DNA of 26,123 nt from Branchiostoma floridae (taxonomy: Eukaryota; Chordata; Leptocardii; Amphioxiformes; Branchiostomatidae): assembly GCF_000003815.2 (NCBI RefSeq), contig NW_023365850.1, positions 1 to 26,123 on the forward strand, written 5' to 3'. Shown piece by piece: positions 17,801-26,123 of this stretch. The notes below the pieces were generated by a model. That model saw nothing but the letters and a program-made list of their open reading frames with translations. It searched no databases and had not been told where the DNA came from. How positions within the stretch are numbered: the stretch's first letter is position 1; each line of letters opens with the position of its first letter. Both the position numbers and the translations under genes were made by a program.

Positions 17801-20800
17801 CGTCTTTTACGTCAATGCTGGTGACTCCTGTGAGACCTAGAGGCATCTTCTTTTATATGATAACTTAAATATAAGCTGTTATTCAGTCTCGTTCACAGGA
17901 TAACTATTACGGTTAGTGAGTGGGGCTATAACAGCTCTGGGTACGAGAGAATATCAAAACCCCGGATGTTTAAACATGGCGGTCTGTTTTACGAGTTTTA
18001 TAGCATTATGCGTGGGGAGAAAGATGCACGGATAGCGCACCCGGGGGGCTGTGGATCCCAAAAAATGCCCTGGCCCGCAAAATAAGGCTCTTGTGGTGTG
18101 AGGGACCCTCGGACTCGGATTTCAGAAGATAAGTGTACTGGTAGAACTCTAAGTTTGTTTGAACATTTTGAAAGGCAGCCAGATAAAATCTAGCCTGTGT
18201 TTTCAAGGAACATACTGATTTGAGACAATGGTTTGGATTATGAAGGTTTTCGAGTTACTGTATCATGCGCCCGATTACGCAACTGCCTTTCTTGTGTGAG
18301 CCGGCTGCGCAGTTACTTGACCTCCGTCCGTCCAACACGCCGCCTGCCCCGGCCCCGTGATTGATGGTTCTACGGTGTTTAGGAATTTGCTAGGGTGTGC
18401 CAACGTTGGCATGGGAACTATCCCGCAGTGCTGCTGGAAAAACGTTCCATTCTCAAGTTTATTTGTCGATGTATCCACTAAGTTCATTGCCGAAAGAGAA
18501 AAAAATTGCTACTTCATTTGACAAAGCCCAAGCAGCTGGTGCCTCCAGAGTTTATTCTACAATTTCATTCACAAAGCAACACTAACGTCCTGACAAGTAC
18601 CCTGACTGGTGAAGTTTCCAGGGGGACTGCTGTCTCTAGAGGGAATTTCCGGAACAGTTCATTTGAAGGGAAAACGTCTTCTCTAAATTGAAAATTTAAT
18701 TTCTTTGTCAGAAAGTTATAAGTGTAAAATAGACTTCAATATACAATGTAGACATGTACAGACAAAAGTAATTTCTAATCTACACATTTTAATTGTCACA
18801 TAATGTTTAAAGCAGTGTGCATAAACACACTCTTCCCCCCTACAAACATATTGCGATTATCTGGCACGTCGCACCACGCCTCCCAGACCTCCCCATGGCC
18901 ATGCCCAGACATACAGGCTCCAAAGTTTTGGGGTGGGTCTGGCGGGAATCAACAAAAGGGAAGTACAGTTTGTTTCACAATAAATGAAAGAAAATGAAGC
19001 ACAAATCGTTTGGGATTTTTCACCCACACAAAATAATAGCACCGCAGCTCCAACATGGTATATATATATTTCCTTTGTATAGGCAAGCTACTTGTTTCAC
19101 AGTTGTGCTATAATTGGCTGGTGACTGATCAGGTTGCAAGTTCCCACCAGTCAATCATACCAAGCCTAACACAATCAGGCTCCAATTATCTGATTGGTTG
19201 AAAGTTACCGCCAGTGAGACCAAGGCTGATAGATCAGGTTTCTGTGACGTGTTGGTTTGAGTAGGTCAACTGTTTTGTTTTCCTTTGCCATGCTGCGTTC
19301 AGGTACATGTTTTGATACAAAAGCTCAATGATACAAAATGACAATGCTCTTTATTGCATATTAATTCTTTCCCAACATGGGTTTAATGCATTGAGATATC
19401 TAAGATAATCTGATTGGATAATGTCTTAAGTTTTGGGAAGCTACATTTGTATCTTATAATTTTGATTTTATGTCATCAATCATAAAAATCAAACAAGGTA
19501 ATACATGTGGATTCCAATTATTCGTATTACGCCTTTTTGAATAATTCGGGTAATTGTATAGAATTTCGAAATCCCAAACCATTTGCCATTCATTCTATTG
19601 TTTAAGACATCACAGAATTGACATCATACAACAATTCCCCTTGATTGCTTACTTGTACTTCAAGTTCTTAGTAGAAAATGCATGTATCATGTATATTTCA
19701 CTTGTTGAATTTAACATTGTTGGACCCTGGTTAAAAATATACCCTATTTTTAAACATATTATCTAGACTCATTATCCATATATTTGCTTTCCATTTTGCA
19801 TGCAGGAACCAAATGAGGTGTTTCTTGGACAAAGATTAGTTTTCCGGAGAAGACACAACAAACTGGAAGAGGTTCTTCACCAAGTGACTTTCCAGTATGT
19901 ACCTATCATTGAGAGTATCGAACAGCTGTTGAATGGTAAAGGTATATTTGATATGATTTCTGATGGACCAGCATTGTCAGGGGATGGGTATTTACGTGAT
20001 ATATGTGATGGAAGTTTATTCCAGACTCATCCAGTATTTTATCAAGACACTAATGCATTGCAGATTATACTTTATTATGATGATGTGGAAATTGATAACC
20101 CCCTTGGTTCTTATGCAGGAAAACATAAGGTGGGCATGTTTTACTACTCTCTTGGGAATATTCCCCATCAGTACAGGTCCAAGCTAGAAGCAATCAGACT
20201 TGTTGCAATCGTAAATACAATTGACATTAAGGAATTCCAATTTGAACCTATTCTTAAAGACCTTGTGGAGGATTTAAAAACACTATCAGAGGGTTACCTT
20301 TTCAATGTGAATGGTGAAGAAGTAATGCTTAGAGGTGCTGTTGTTGCCATAAGTGCAGACACAAATGCCTGTCTGGCTGTGGCTGGTTTCAAAGAAGGCG
20401 TCGGATTTGCCAACATGAAGTGCCGCCATTGCGAATGTCCAAATGAAAGAATGCAAACAAACTTTCATGAAACCTATTTTGCGTTAAATTCACAGCGGAA
20501 ACATTTGGCGCACCTCAGGGAAATTGATAGGGCAAGAACAGACGCATTGAAAAAGTCACTGAAAACTCTATATGGCATAAACAGAAGAAGCATACTTCTC
20601 GATATACCACATTTTGATATAAGCCAAATGTTGCCCAGTGATATCATGCATGTTATGTTGGAGGGTGTCATCCCATATGAATGTCGAGAAGTGCTTAGAC
20701 AAATGATATTTGTTGATAGCCTTTTCACTTTACGTGAACTCAACACCAAAATAACAACATTTAAGTTTGGCCAAGAAGAAAGAAAGAACAAATTTGGTCG

Positions 20801-21758
20801 TATTCCAGACTCCGTCTTCCAACAAGAAAAAAAATTGAAGATGACAGCTGACCAAACATGGATTTTCATTCGACATGTTTCTATCATCTTGTCCTCCCTA
20901 AATGTGGACCCAGAAAATGAGTACTTTGTGTTCCTGAATGGGCTTTGTGAAATCACATCTCTTGTTTTTGCAAGTGTCACGTCAAATGAGAAAATTGTTT
21001 ACCTTCGTGGTTTGATTTCCCGTCATCTTGAAGAATTCAAAAGATTGTTTCCGGACAACAACATTCTTCCAAAGCAACACTATCTCATTCATATCCCTTC
21101 TATGATGCTTCTTTTCGGACCCTTGATTCGCATATGGTGCATGAGGTTTGAAGGAAAGCATAGTTATTTCAAAAAAGTGGCACGACAACAGAATCATGTG
21201 AACATCCCAAAATCCTTGGCTCAGAGAAACAAGCGTAAAGAGGCAAGTGAATCAATACAAGAGAATCATCCGATCTTTTCCTCAAAACTTACATTCGGAC
21301 CATGCAAACAACTGGCAGGAGAACATGCAGATTTTGCCCAAGAGCGACTATGCAGTTTCTTAGACATACATGTAGAAGCAGAAGACATTTACTCAGCAAA
21401 TTGGGTGCAAGTTTTGGGGACAATGTACAACAAGAATCATGACGGGATTGTCGCTTTTGGCACTTGTGAAGATAACAATTTCTTACCTGAATTTGGACAG
21501 ATTGAACACATTTGGATTGTCGGGGGGGAAAGGGTATGTTTGGCCTTGAAAGTTTTAAATACAGAAGGGTTTGTGGAAGCGTATCAGGGTTATGAAGTCT
21601 CAGAACCTGACATGCCTACAGGACTGGCAGTCGCTGATATTTCCAAACTCCTAGATCATAACATTTACTACAAGTATAGGATCCATCATAAATTTATAGT
21701 GCCAATAAAGTATGACCTGTCTTCTGTTATTGATGCTTGGAATGTTAGGAATGAATGA
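14307..21758 (+). CDS. Gene B: C2H2 zinc-finger, CACTA-like DDE transposase homolog
   Basis: Exons 14307-14810, 15950-16159 and 19806-21758 join in phase 0 at both junctions, giving about 888 residues. Residues 6-28 (C6, C9, H23, H28) and 38-61 (C38, C43, H56, H61) are zinc fingers; 80-150 is acidic. The long third exon resembles metazoan relatives of the EnSpm/CACTA Tnp2 transposase. Candidate catalytic residues are D330 or D331 (LYYDDVE), D423 (ISADTN) and E524 (HVMLEG), with a nearby cysteine cluster (KCRHCEC), and WCMRFEGKHSYFK at 682-694. The frame is intact. It may be an active element's transposase or a domesticated gene; catalytic residue assignment is by family recall. Confidence 0.8.
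14991..15005. repeat. Mariner-like MITE terminus fragment
   Basis: CTGTTTGGAGAT followed by TA matches the right end of the 12531-12664 family. No left end was found nearby. It lies in gene B intron 1. Confidence 0.35.
15320..15771. repeat. Interval bounded by inverted GCACGAACC repeats
   Basis: GCACGAA(CC) motifs occur on the left (around 15330, 15352 and 15375) and their complement GGTTCGTGC on the right (15678, 15721, 15742 and 15758). This suggests a MITE-like element with subterminal repeats in gene B intron 1. A GC-rich core (GGCGGCTCGGCGGC near 15463) lies between. Confidence 0.4.
15687..15720. mobile_element. 34-bp palindromic insertion, member 3
   Basis: The arms AAGGAGGTTAAA and TTTAACCTCCTT surround a T run. 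The flanks GGTTCGTGC (15678-15686) and GGTTCGTGC (15721-15729) are identical over nine bases. The same nonamer also occurs as a local repeat nearby, which weakens the target-duplication reading for this copy. Confidence 0.55.
15950..16159 (+). CDS. Gene B exon 2
   Basis: The acceptor ATTTCTTCCTAG and donor GTTGTG|GTAAGT bound exactly 70 codons in phase 0. It encodes AAVDDIVQATDSYVGG, then a basic helix (QLRKKVQRRLIEHG) and LRTAYLQEQAIKAHLPVV. It leads directly to the EPNEVFLG start of exon 3, an order typical of this family. Confidence 0.75.
16286..16454. mobile_element. Mariner-like MITE in gene B intron 2
   Basis: The ends ATCTTCAAGCAGATCC and GGATCTCCTTGGAGAT are flanked by TA (16284-16285, 16455-16456). 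The arms continue through GCATAAGATAGTA and its complement. It is a diverged relative of the 12531-12664 copy. Confidence 0.75.
16527..17832. repeat. Fold-back repeat with outer direct repeats
   Basis: The arms 16587-16740 and 17179-17341 are inverted copies: both contain AGACTCCGTTGCAGTCTTC, AACGGGGCTG, a G run and GTTGGCTATGTTCTCTTGTG. The right arm has extra GGGAGTTTGC units. Outside them, a 48-bp block starting TATGCAAATC and ending CTCCTGTG appears in direct orientation at 16527-16575 and 17786-17832. It is non-coding, in gene B intron 2, and probably a compound of two related insertions. Confidence 0.7.
17840..19805. other. Gene B intron 2, distal part
   Basis: No exon was recognised. 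An imperfect repeat of about 60 bp (GGTTGCAAGTTCCCACCAGT and GGTTGAAAGTTACCGCCAGT) occupies roughly 19133-19225. The last 500 bases are AT-rich and lead to the exon 3 acceptor. Confidence 0.5.
19806..21758 (+). CDS. Gene B exon 3, transposase-like core
   Basis: The acceptor TTTTGCATGCAG precedes 650 codons ending in TGA. Landmarks are LYYDDVEIDNPLGS, ISADTNACLAVAGF, MKCRHCECP, SQMLPSDIMHVMLEG, PKQHYLIHIP and WCMRFEGKHSYFK. This order matches the expanded uncharacterised transposase-like family in fish, cnidarians and amphioxus. An uninterrupted 1.95-kb frame argues that it is expressed or recently active. Confidence 0.9.
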   Translation, partial: EPNEVFLGQRLVFRRRHNKLEEVLHQVTFQYVPIIESIEQLLNGKGIFDMISDGPALSGDGYLRDICDGSLFQTHPVFYQDTNALQIILYYDDVEIDNPLGSYAGKHKVGMFYYSLGNIPHQYRSKLEAIRLVAIVNTIDIKEFQFEPILKDLVEDLKTLSEGYLFNVNGEEVMLRGAVVAISADTNACLAVAGFKEGVGFANMKCRHCECPNERMQTNFHETYFALNSQRKHLAHLREIDRARTDALKKSLKTLYGINRRSILLDIPHFDISQMLPSDIMHVMLEGVIPYECREVLRQMIFVDSLFTLRELNTKITTFKFGQEERKNKFGRIPDSVFQQEKKLKMTADQTWIFIRHVSIILSSLNVDPENEYFVFLNGLCEITSLVFASVTSNEKIVYLRGLISRHLEEFKRLFPDNNILPKQHYLIHIPSMMLLFGPLIRIWCMRFEGKHSYFKKVARQQNHVNIPKSLAQRNKRKEASESIQENHPIFSSKLTFGPCKQLAGEHADFAQERLCSFLDIHVEAEDIYSANWVQVLGTMYNKNHDGIVAFGTCEDNNFLPEFGQIEHIWIVGGERVCLALKVLNTEGFVEAYQGYEVSEPDMPTGLAVADISKLLDHNIYYKYRIHHKFIVPIKYDLSSVIDAWNVRNE

Positions 21759-22267
21759 ATCAAACCCTTCAGTATTTGATACCTTTCAAGACAAAATACA
21801 CAATACAACATAATACAGTCATTGTATGACGTTCATTGCCATGTATGCCTAATACTGCACTCAAAGGCAAAGTTGAACTGACTAAATTGTTCTGCCAGGA
21901 AGCTTTCCTTCGGACCGCATAACCATTTCTATATGTTCATTCATCCATGCTTCATTCAATGGGCAACCTTTGGCTTACAATATGATTTGTGTTTATTTCG
22001 CCTTTATCTATTTCTTAATTGAAGTTTGCACTGTTGAGGTTTATCTATATGTAACCTCCATGGCTCAGAAAGTATTTATTACATTGTGTTACGATGCAGT
22101 CTCCCTTAAAACGGTAAATTTTGCATTAACCTTCCTTGACATTCAATTGGCAAAAAGAAGTCTTTATCTTGCTGGATTCTAGACCTCTTAACATTACTTC
22201 TTCACCATTCACATTGAAAAGGTATCCCTTTGATAATGTTTTATGTGAGCCAAACAGACTTTTATTA

Positions 22268-22441
22268 CAGTGGAAGCCAGTTAATTGCACATCGGATTAA
22301 TGCACACTTCTGTTAACTGCACGGGATACCAAAATCCCAAACCGGTGCGGTCTAACTAGATAACTTCGCATTACTGCACCAGCCGGATAATTGCACCAAA
22401 TTCACTGGCAAATAGGCCGTGCAATTAAGCGGCTTCTACTG
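22268..22441. mobile_element. pogo/Tigger-type MITE in gene B 3' UTR
   Basis: The ends CAGTGGAAGCCAGTTAATTG and, on the complement, CAGTAGAAGCCGCTTAATTG match at most positions and are flanked by TA (22266-22267, 22442-22443). TIRs starting CAGT with a TA duplication fit the pogo/Tigger branch of Tc1/mariner. There is no open frame. Confidence 0.8.
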
Positions 22442-23355
22442 TATTATTAAAAGACTTGGCTGAGGATGTTTTTGTTATGCATATGTTTTATGATTTTGAG
22501 ATGTTTTGCACTCTGTTTCCATGCATGTACTTAACTTGTGACTAAATTGTGCTGCAAGTAAATGTACCTTTAGTTCTCATAAATGCTTTCTCTATTCTTA
22601 GTTCATTCAATGGGCACCATTGGGCTTCCAATGGGCTTCCAATGAATTATGATATCATGTTTTAGGATGTATGTTTAATCACTGTATATGTATATGATGT
22701 CTCAAATTTATGTTTTGTTAAGTATCCTTCTTTGTATTTCTTAAGAGCTTTCTTTGAAATCAGTTACTCAGTAATAACGAAATATACTACGCTTAAGATT
22801 CATACAAATGAGTTTCTATTCTAAGATTCATATAAATGAGTTTCTATTTACCTTTAGAGGTTTCTGATGTATTAAAAAGTGTTGTGTCAACTTTGTAAAG
22901 ATAATTGTGTAATGTTGGCTAGGGCAATGAAGGTTTAACATGATCATCCAAATGCAACAACACCTTACCTGGGCAATGTTGTAGTCTTGTGGAAATGATA
23001 AAAGTCATGATTATGTTTGTCATTGTTATGTGTTATTGTACACCAAGGTCTGCATTGTAAATATCTAGTGATAGCATGCACCTTTACCAAGTTTAAGGAT
23101 ATGTGGACAGAGATGTATGGAGAACAACACGATTCATTGTCTGCATAAGGTTATTATGTAAATACTAGGTAAACTGTGCTATCTCTGCAGTGGTTTTTAC
23201 TCTTAAAGTTGTAGCGATATTTTAACTCCATTTTTTTGGAAAAGCATAAAGTAGTATGTACATGATTAGTTTTGTACCGTAATTAGTTTTGCATGCATGT
23301 TTTTTTGCAATTATGTATGTGCATTGGTGACTTCTGTCATGTATTTCATGGATGG

Positions 23356-23361
23356 AATAAA
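23356..23361 (+). terminator. Polyadenylation signal of gene B
   Basis: A canonical AATAAA is followed about 20-30 bases downstream by a GT-rich element, fitting a cleavage site near 23380. Confidence 0.5.
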
Positions 23362-23385
23362 AAACTGCAAACTGCTAAATGTTTG

Positions 23386-24650
23386 TGTGTTTTCGTCAAC
23401 ATTATACATCAAGATAGACAAGTATGGAATGTGTTTCATTAGATACTAGAAGTACAATTCAACACTTATGGTTTAGGCAATCTAAAGCTTCCTTTTGGGC
23501 CGGCGGCTGTGGTCATGCGTATAATTCACTTCATGTAATCTTCTATAAATGCTCTAGTTTATTCTTGCCTGAAAAAAATAACATTGCAAGCATAATGCTC
23601 ACTGCAAAGTTCACCGAAACACTGTTATGTCAGGTTCCTATTAAAAGGATCTGCATGCCTTTAAATGCGAGATGTTGTCAGGTTTATCTTCATTCACCAT
23701 CAATTGCTAAGCAATTCCGCTTGAATTTAGCACTAACTTTGTTGGTAAATTATTTGTGAAGTGTTACTGGTTCCCCTATAGTTCTGTGTGACACGTCATA
23801 CTAGTTATCAATATTCATTGTTAACTGTTCTTGACAAGTGTTTGTGTGTAAATGCCCCACTTAAAAGTCACAACGGACCATCATATTCACTGACTAGTTT
23901 TGCAATACACTTCATAAATACAAGGAAAAATCCAGTGAAGTCATTCTCAAAATCTTTTTCCCAATAATAAATTTAATGTTTATACCCAAGAAGGTTACAT
24001 AACCTCATTGGATCTGTCGAGTGACGAGCGAACGCTGTTGTTGTTTATATCCGGGGTATTTGGCGGTTGGTGCCTACCAGGACATCAGTAGATCGGATTA
24101 AACATTCATATCTGAATTACCGGATCAAATTACTGGTTAATCTGTAAATCAATCGTTTGCAAAACACCTGCTTTTTGCCTACCAATGCGTCAACGTCACT
24201 TGACATCATCGCGATCGCCCGTATTGCATTTGTCCTTTGGGATTGTGACGTATTAACCTGTGTATGTGGTAGCTAATCCCGACCTATGTTCTACACGAAC
24301 GCATGCTTCTTGTTCTGTAAATGTGCACTTGACACTAACCCTTGTGAGTTGAGCTTTCATCTTGTACTGTACATATAACCGTGATTAAAGCTTTACAGAC
24401 GTGTGTTTTTCTCAAGGGATGCGCTTTGCGTTGGAGCATTAAATCTCGCGGGAGCTACCCAGATGGTTTTTGGTTCATTTGCATGTGGAATGTTCCATTG
24501 CAAAAATGTGTGCCCCAATCCCGAACTATGTGAGATTTGTGGACAAAGTCAAGCATTTAAACACCGAAACTACCATTGAAATACTTGATAACTATATTTC
24601 TGTCGAAAACAGCGCACAGTCTTTTTATTTCGCCAATCGGTGCGGCGCGA
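23386..24650. other. Intergenic, no gene recognised
   Basis: Short open frames (23424-23759, 24470-24655) have no family resemblance and poor composition. CATGCAAGCA-like and CpG-bearing stretches occur but no repeat family was identified. Confidence 0.4.
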
Positions 24651-24731
24651 TTTAATCCAAAATGGTATCGACGCCGTGTTGTTGTTTACATGGTGGTGGT
24701 CACATGACTTTGAATCACGTGATCAATAAAA
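24651..24731 (+). promoter_or_regulatory. E-box and YY1-type promoter candidate
   Basis: GTCACATGAC (24699-24708) and ATCACGTGAT (24715-24724) are E-box type sites, followed by AAAAATGGCGGA, whose ATG is the candidate start at 24732. The spacing resembles TATA-less promoters where a YY1 motif overlaps the first codons. Confidence 0.35.
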
Positions 24732-24815
24732 ATGGCGGACTCAAAGATACGTGAAAAATCGCACGTCGTGTTAGCGCTCCGATTATCCAGCAAGAAAGAC
24801 ACTATCATGAAAAAG
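24732..24815 (+). CDS. Possible first exon of a downstream gene
   Basis: ATGGCGGAC opens 28 codons (MADSKIREKSHVV onward, ending MKK) to a possible donor AAAAAG|GTGTAG in phase 0; without splicing the frame stops after one more codon. Charged composition and the promoter motifs upstream support it modestly. No later exon is seen before the tandem array. The family is unknown. Confidence 0.25.
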
Positions 24816-25220
24816 GTGTAGCTTGTTGTAAAGTTTAATTATCACTGTTTATACATGTGGCGTCATGCAGGGATGTTAGGTATTCTACACTGAATAATTC
24901 CGCCGTGTTGAAGGCCATGTTCGTAAGCTGTTCGCTTGTCAACTCCCGCCAGCGCGCCAGAGCGGTAAAATTCAAGCAAATTTATAATTTAAGCGTTGGT
25001 TGTTGGTGCTTCCGAACTTAAACAAATGTCTTACCCTGTATCACTTTATCTTGAAATATCTTGTTTAGATAGGTACAGGCCTTTGGAACGCATTCAGTTA
25101 TCAGTATACATATCGCTTCCTCACGCCATGCCCTCCCCACATAAATTGGCCTAAACAGCGCCCCGTTGCGACCATTTCACTCCCTCCAATCACGTGATGC
25201 AACATGACGTAGTTAGATAT

Positions 25221-25587
25221 GCAAGAACAAAATTCTCGTATTTTCTTGAACAATACAAGAAAAAACAAGACTTGCTATTCTCAAAGATTCTCGATACAAA
25301 AAACAGGAGCATGTAAGAACAAAATTCTCGTATTTTCTTGAACAATACAAGAAAAAACAAGACTTGGTGTTCTCAAAGATTCTCTATACAAAAAACAGGA
25401 GCATGTAAGAACAAAATTCTCGTATTTTCTTGAACAATACAAGAAAAAACAAGACTTGCTATTCTCAAAGATTCTCGATACAAAAAAAGGAGCATGTAAG
25501 AACAAAATTCTCGTATTTTCTTGAACAATACAAGAAAAAACAAGACTTGCTATTCTCAAAGATTCTCGATACAAAAAACAGGAGCAT
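25221..25587. repeat. 92-bp tandem array, four copies
   Basis: The unit starts GTAAGAACAAAATTCTCG and contains TTTTCTTGAACAATACAAG; starts lie at 25221, 25313, 25405, 25496 and 25588 (periods 92, 92, 91, 92). The copies are nearly identical, pointing to recent expansion. The open frame on the minus strand here is only the repeat read through. Confidence 0.9.
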
Positions 25588-26060
25588 GTAAGAATATTAA
25601 TCTAGTAATTACTTAAGAATGCAAGAAAAATATTCTTGTATTTTCTTGAACAATGCAAGAAAAACAAGAACCGCATTTCTCAAAGTTTCTTGACACAAAA
25701 ATCAAGAACTTTCAAGATCATTATTCTAGTAATTACTTATTTTCATATCTTGATGTTCTTGTTTTTTCCTACTATAAGAAATTCAAAAGGGGGTAGAGAA
25801 AAATTCTTGTTCTTTCTTAAATATGGCAAGAATTTCAGTCTTCAGACAAGAATACCAAGAATATTTGACTTATATTTCTTGAAAATTCTATGCAAAAAAA
25901 GTCTCTTCGAGAAATTATTTCTTATCTTAAGAAAAATAAGAAAATTTCTCTTGTTGTAAGAATTTACAAGAAAATGGTCTTCGAATGATCTCTTTCTTCT
26001 TTTCTTATTTTTTCTTATTCATTCTTCTGTCTTCTTGAAATTTCTTCATGCAAGCACATG
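25588..26060. repeat. Degenerate TTCTTG/CAAGAA-rich continuation
   Basis: The unit structure decays after 25588 but TTCTTG and CAAGAA motifs persist. The reverse complement near 25945-25970 reads TTCTTACAACAAGAGAAATT, close to TTCTTACAACAAGAAGAAAT in the 1690-2336 array. The right boundary is beyond or near the window end. Confidence 0.6.
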
Positions 26061-26123
26061 TGTCCACGAATTAAGTAAAATATTACTAAGCAAGACAAAA
26101 CAAGACAAATATTTTTCGTAGTA

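Larger units (their letters stand above)
21759..23385 (+). other. Gene B 3' UTR candidate
   Basis: AT-rich, stop-rich sequence follows the TGA up to AATAAA at 23356-23361 and a GT-rich stretch (TTTGTGTGTTTT) about 20 bases later. No further exon is apparent. The 1.6-kb length includes a MITE at 22268-22441. Confidence 0.5.

Noticed and set aside
25281-25574. 97-codon open frame on the minus strand
   Set aside because: It is the 92-bp tandem repeat read through; the protein simply repeats the same 30-residue block.

Overview
The window looks like animal nuclear DNA. Genes are split by GT-AG introns, spacers are AT-rich, and short terminal-inverted-repeat elements, minisatellites and one non-LTR retrotransposon fragment are dense. 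The mix of MITEs and the two protein families fits an invertebrate deuterostome, most likely amphioxus (Branchiostoma). That is a judgement from sequence style and family recall, not a database match. No tRNA, rRNA, CRISPR array or bacterial operon was seen. One ambiguous base (n) lies at 1662.

Two multi-exon genes can be assembled by joining exons in frame across plausible splice sites. Gene A is on the minus strand (7472 to 2845, eight exons, about 510 codons). It has a lysine-rich linker, a 9-residue glycine/serine/alanine/lysine repeat block, and a C-terminal half resembling the uncharacterised SAMD3-like family that is expanded in fish, cnidarians and amphioxus. Gene B is on the plus strand (14307 to 21758, three exons, about 888 codons). 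It has two C2H2 zinc fingers, an acidic linker and a long intact region resembling the EnSpm/CACTA (Tnp2-type) DDE transposase family, followed by a long 3' UTR with a polyadenylation signal at 23356. Weaker candidates are a plus-strand exon at 8114, a minus-strand orphan first exon at 10198 and a plus-strand first exon at 24732.

Layout: 1-316 is a non-autonomous hAT-like element; 468-590 a related terminus with 20-bp repeats; 640-960 a GC-rich segment with two perfect PBX/MEIS-type sites; 1690-2336 a 163-bp tandem array rich in TTCTTG/CAAGAA; 2509-2840 a second hAT-like copy inserted next to gene A's stop codon; 2845-7472 gene A; 7675-7840 a CpG-rich promoter region; 8100-12700 a repeat-rich spacer with MITEs, a retrotransposon fragment and a 180-bp duplication; 13800-15770 a cluster of tiny hairpin insertions around gene B exon 1; 16.5-17.35 kb a fold-back repeat in gene B intron 2; 19806-21758 the main gene B exon; 22268-22441 a pogo/Tigger-type MITE in its 3' UTR; 25221-26060 a 92-bp tandem array, also rich in CAAGAA/TTCTTG.

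Two observations stand out. First, three (perhaps four) palindromic insertions of only 20-34 bp share the end AAGGAGGTT, and each is flanked by a 9-bp direct repeat (exact, 8/9, 7/9; the fourth 6/9). Second, genes A and B point away from each other and are bracketed by TTCTTG/CAAGAA-rich arrays that share a short block in inverted orientation. The whole interval could therefore be one large two-gene DNA transposon or its immobilised descendant. That is inference and needs genome-wide comparison.
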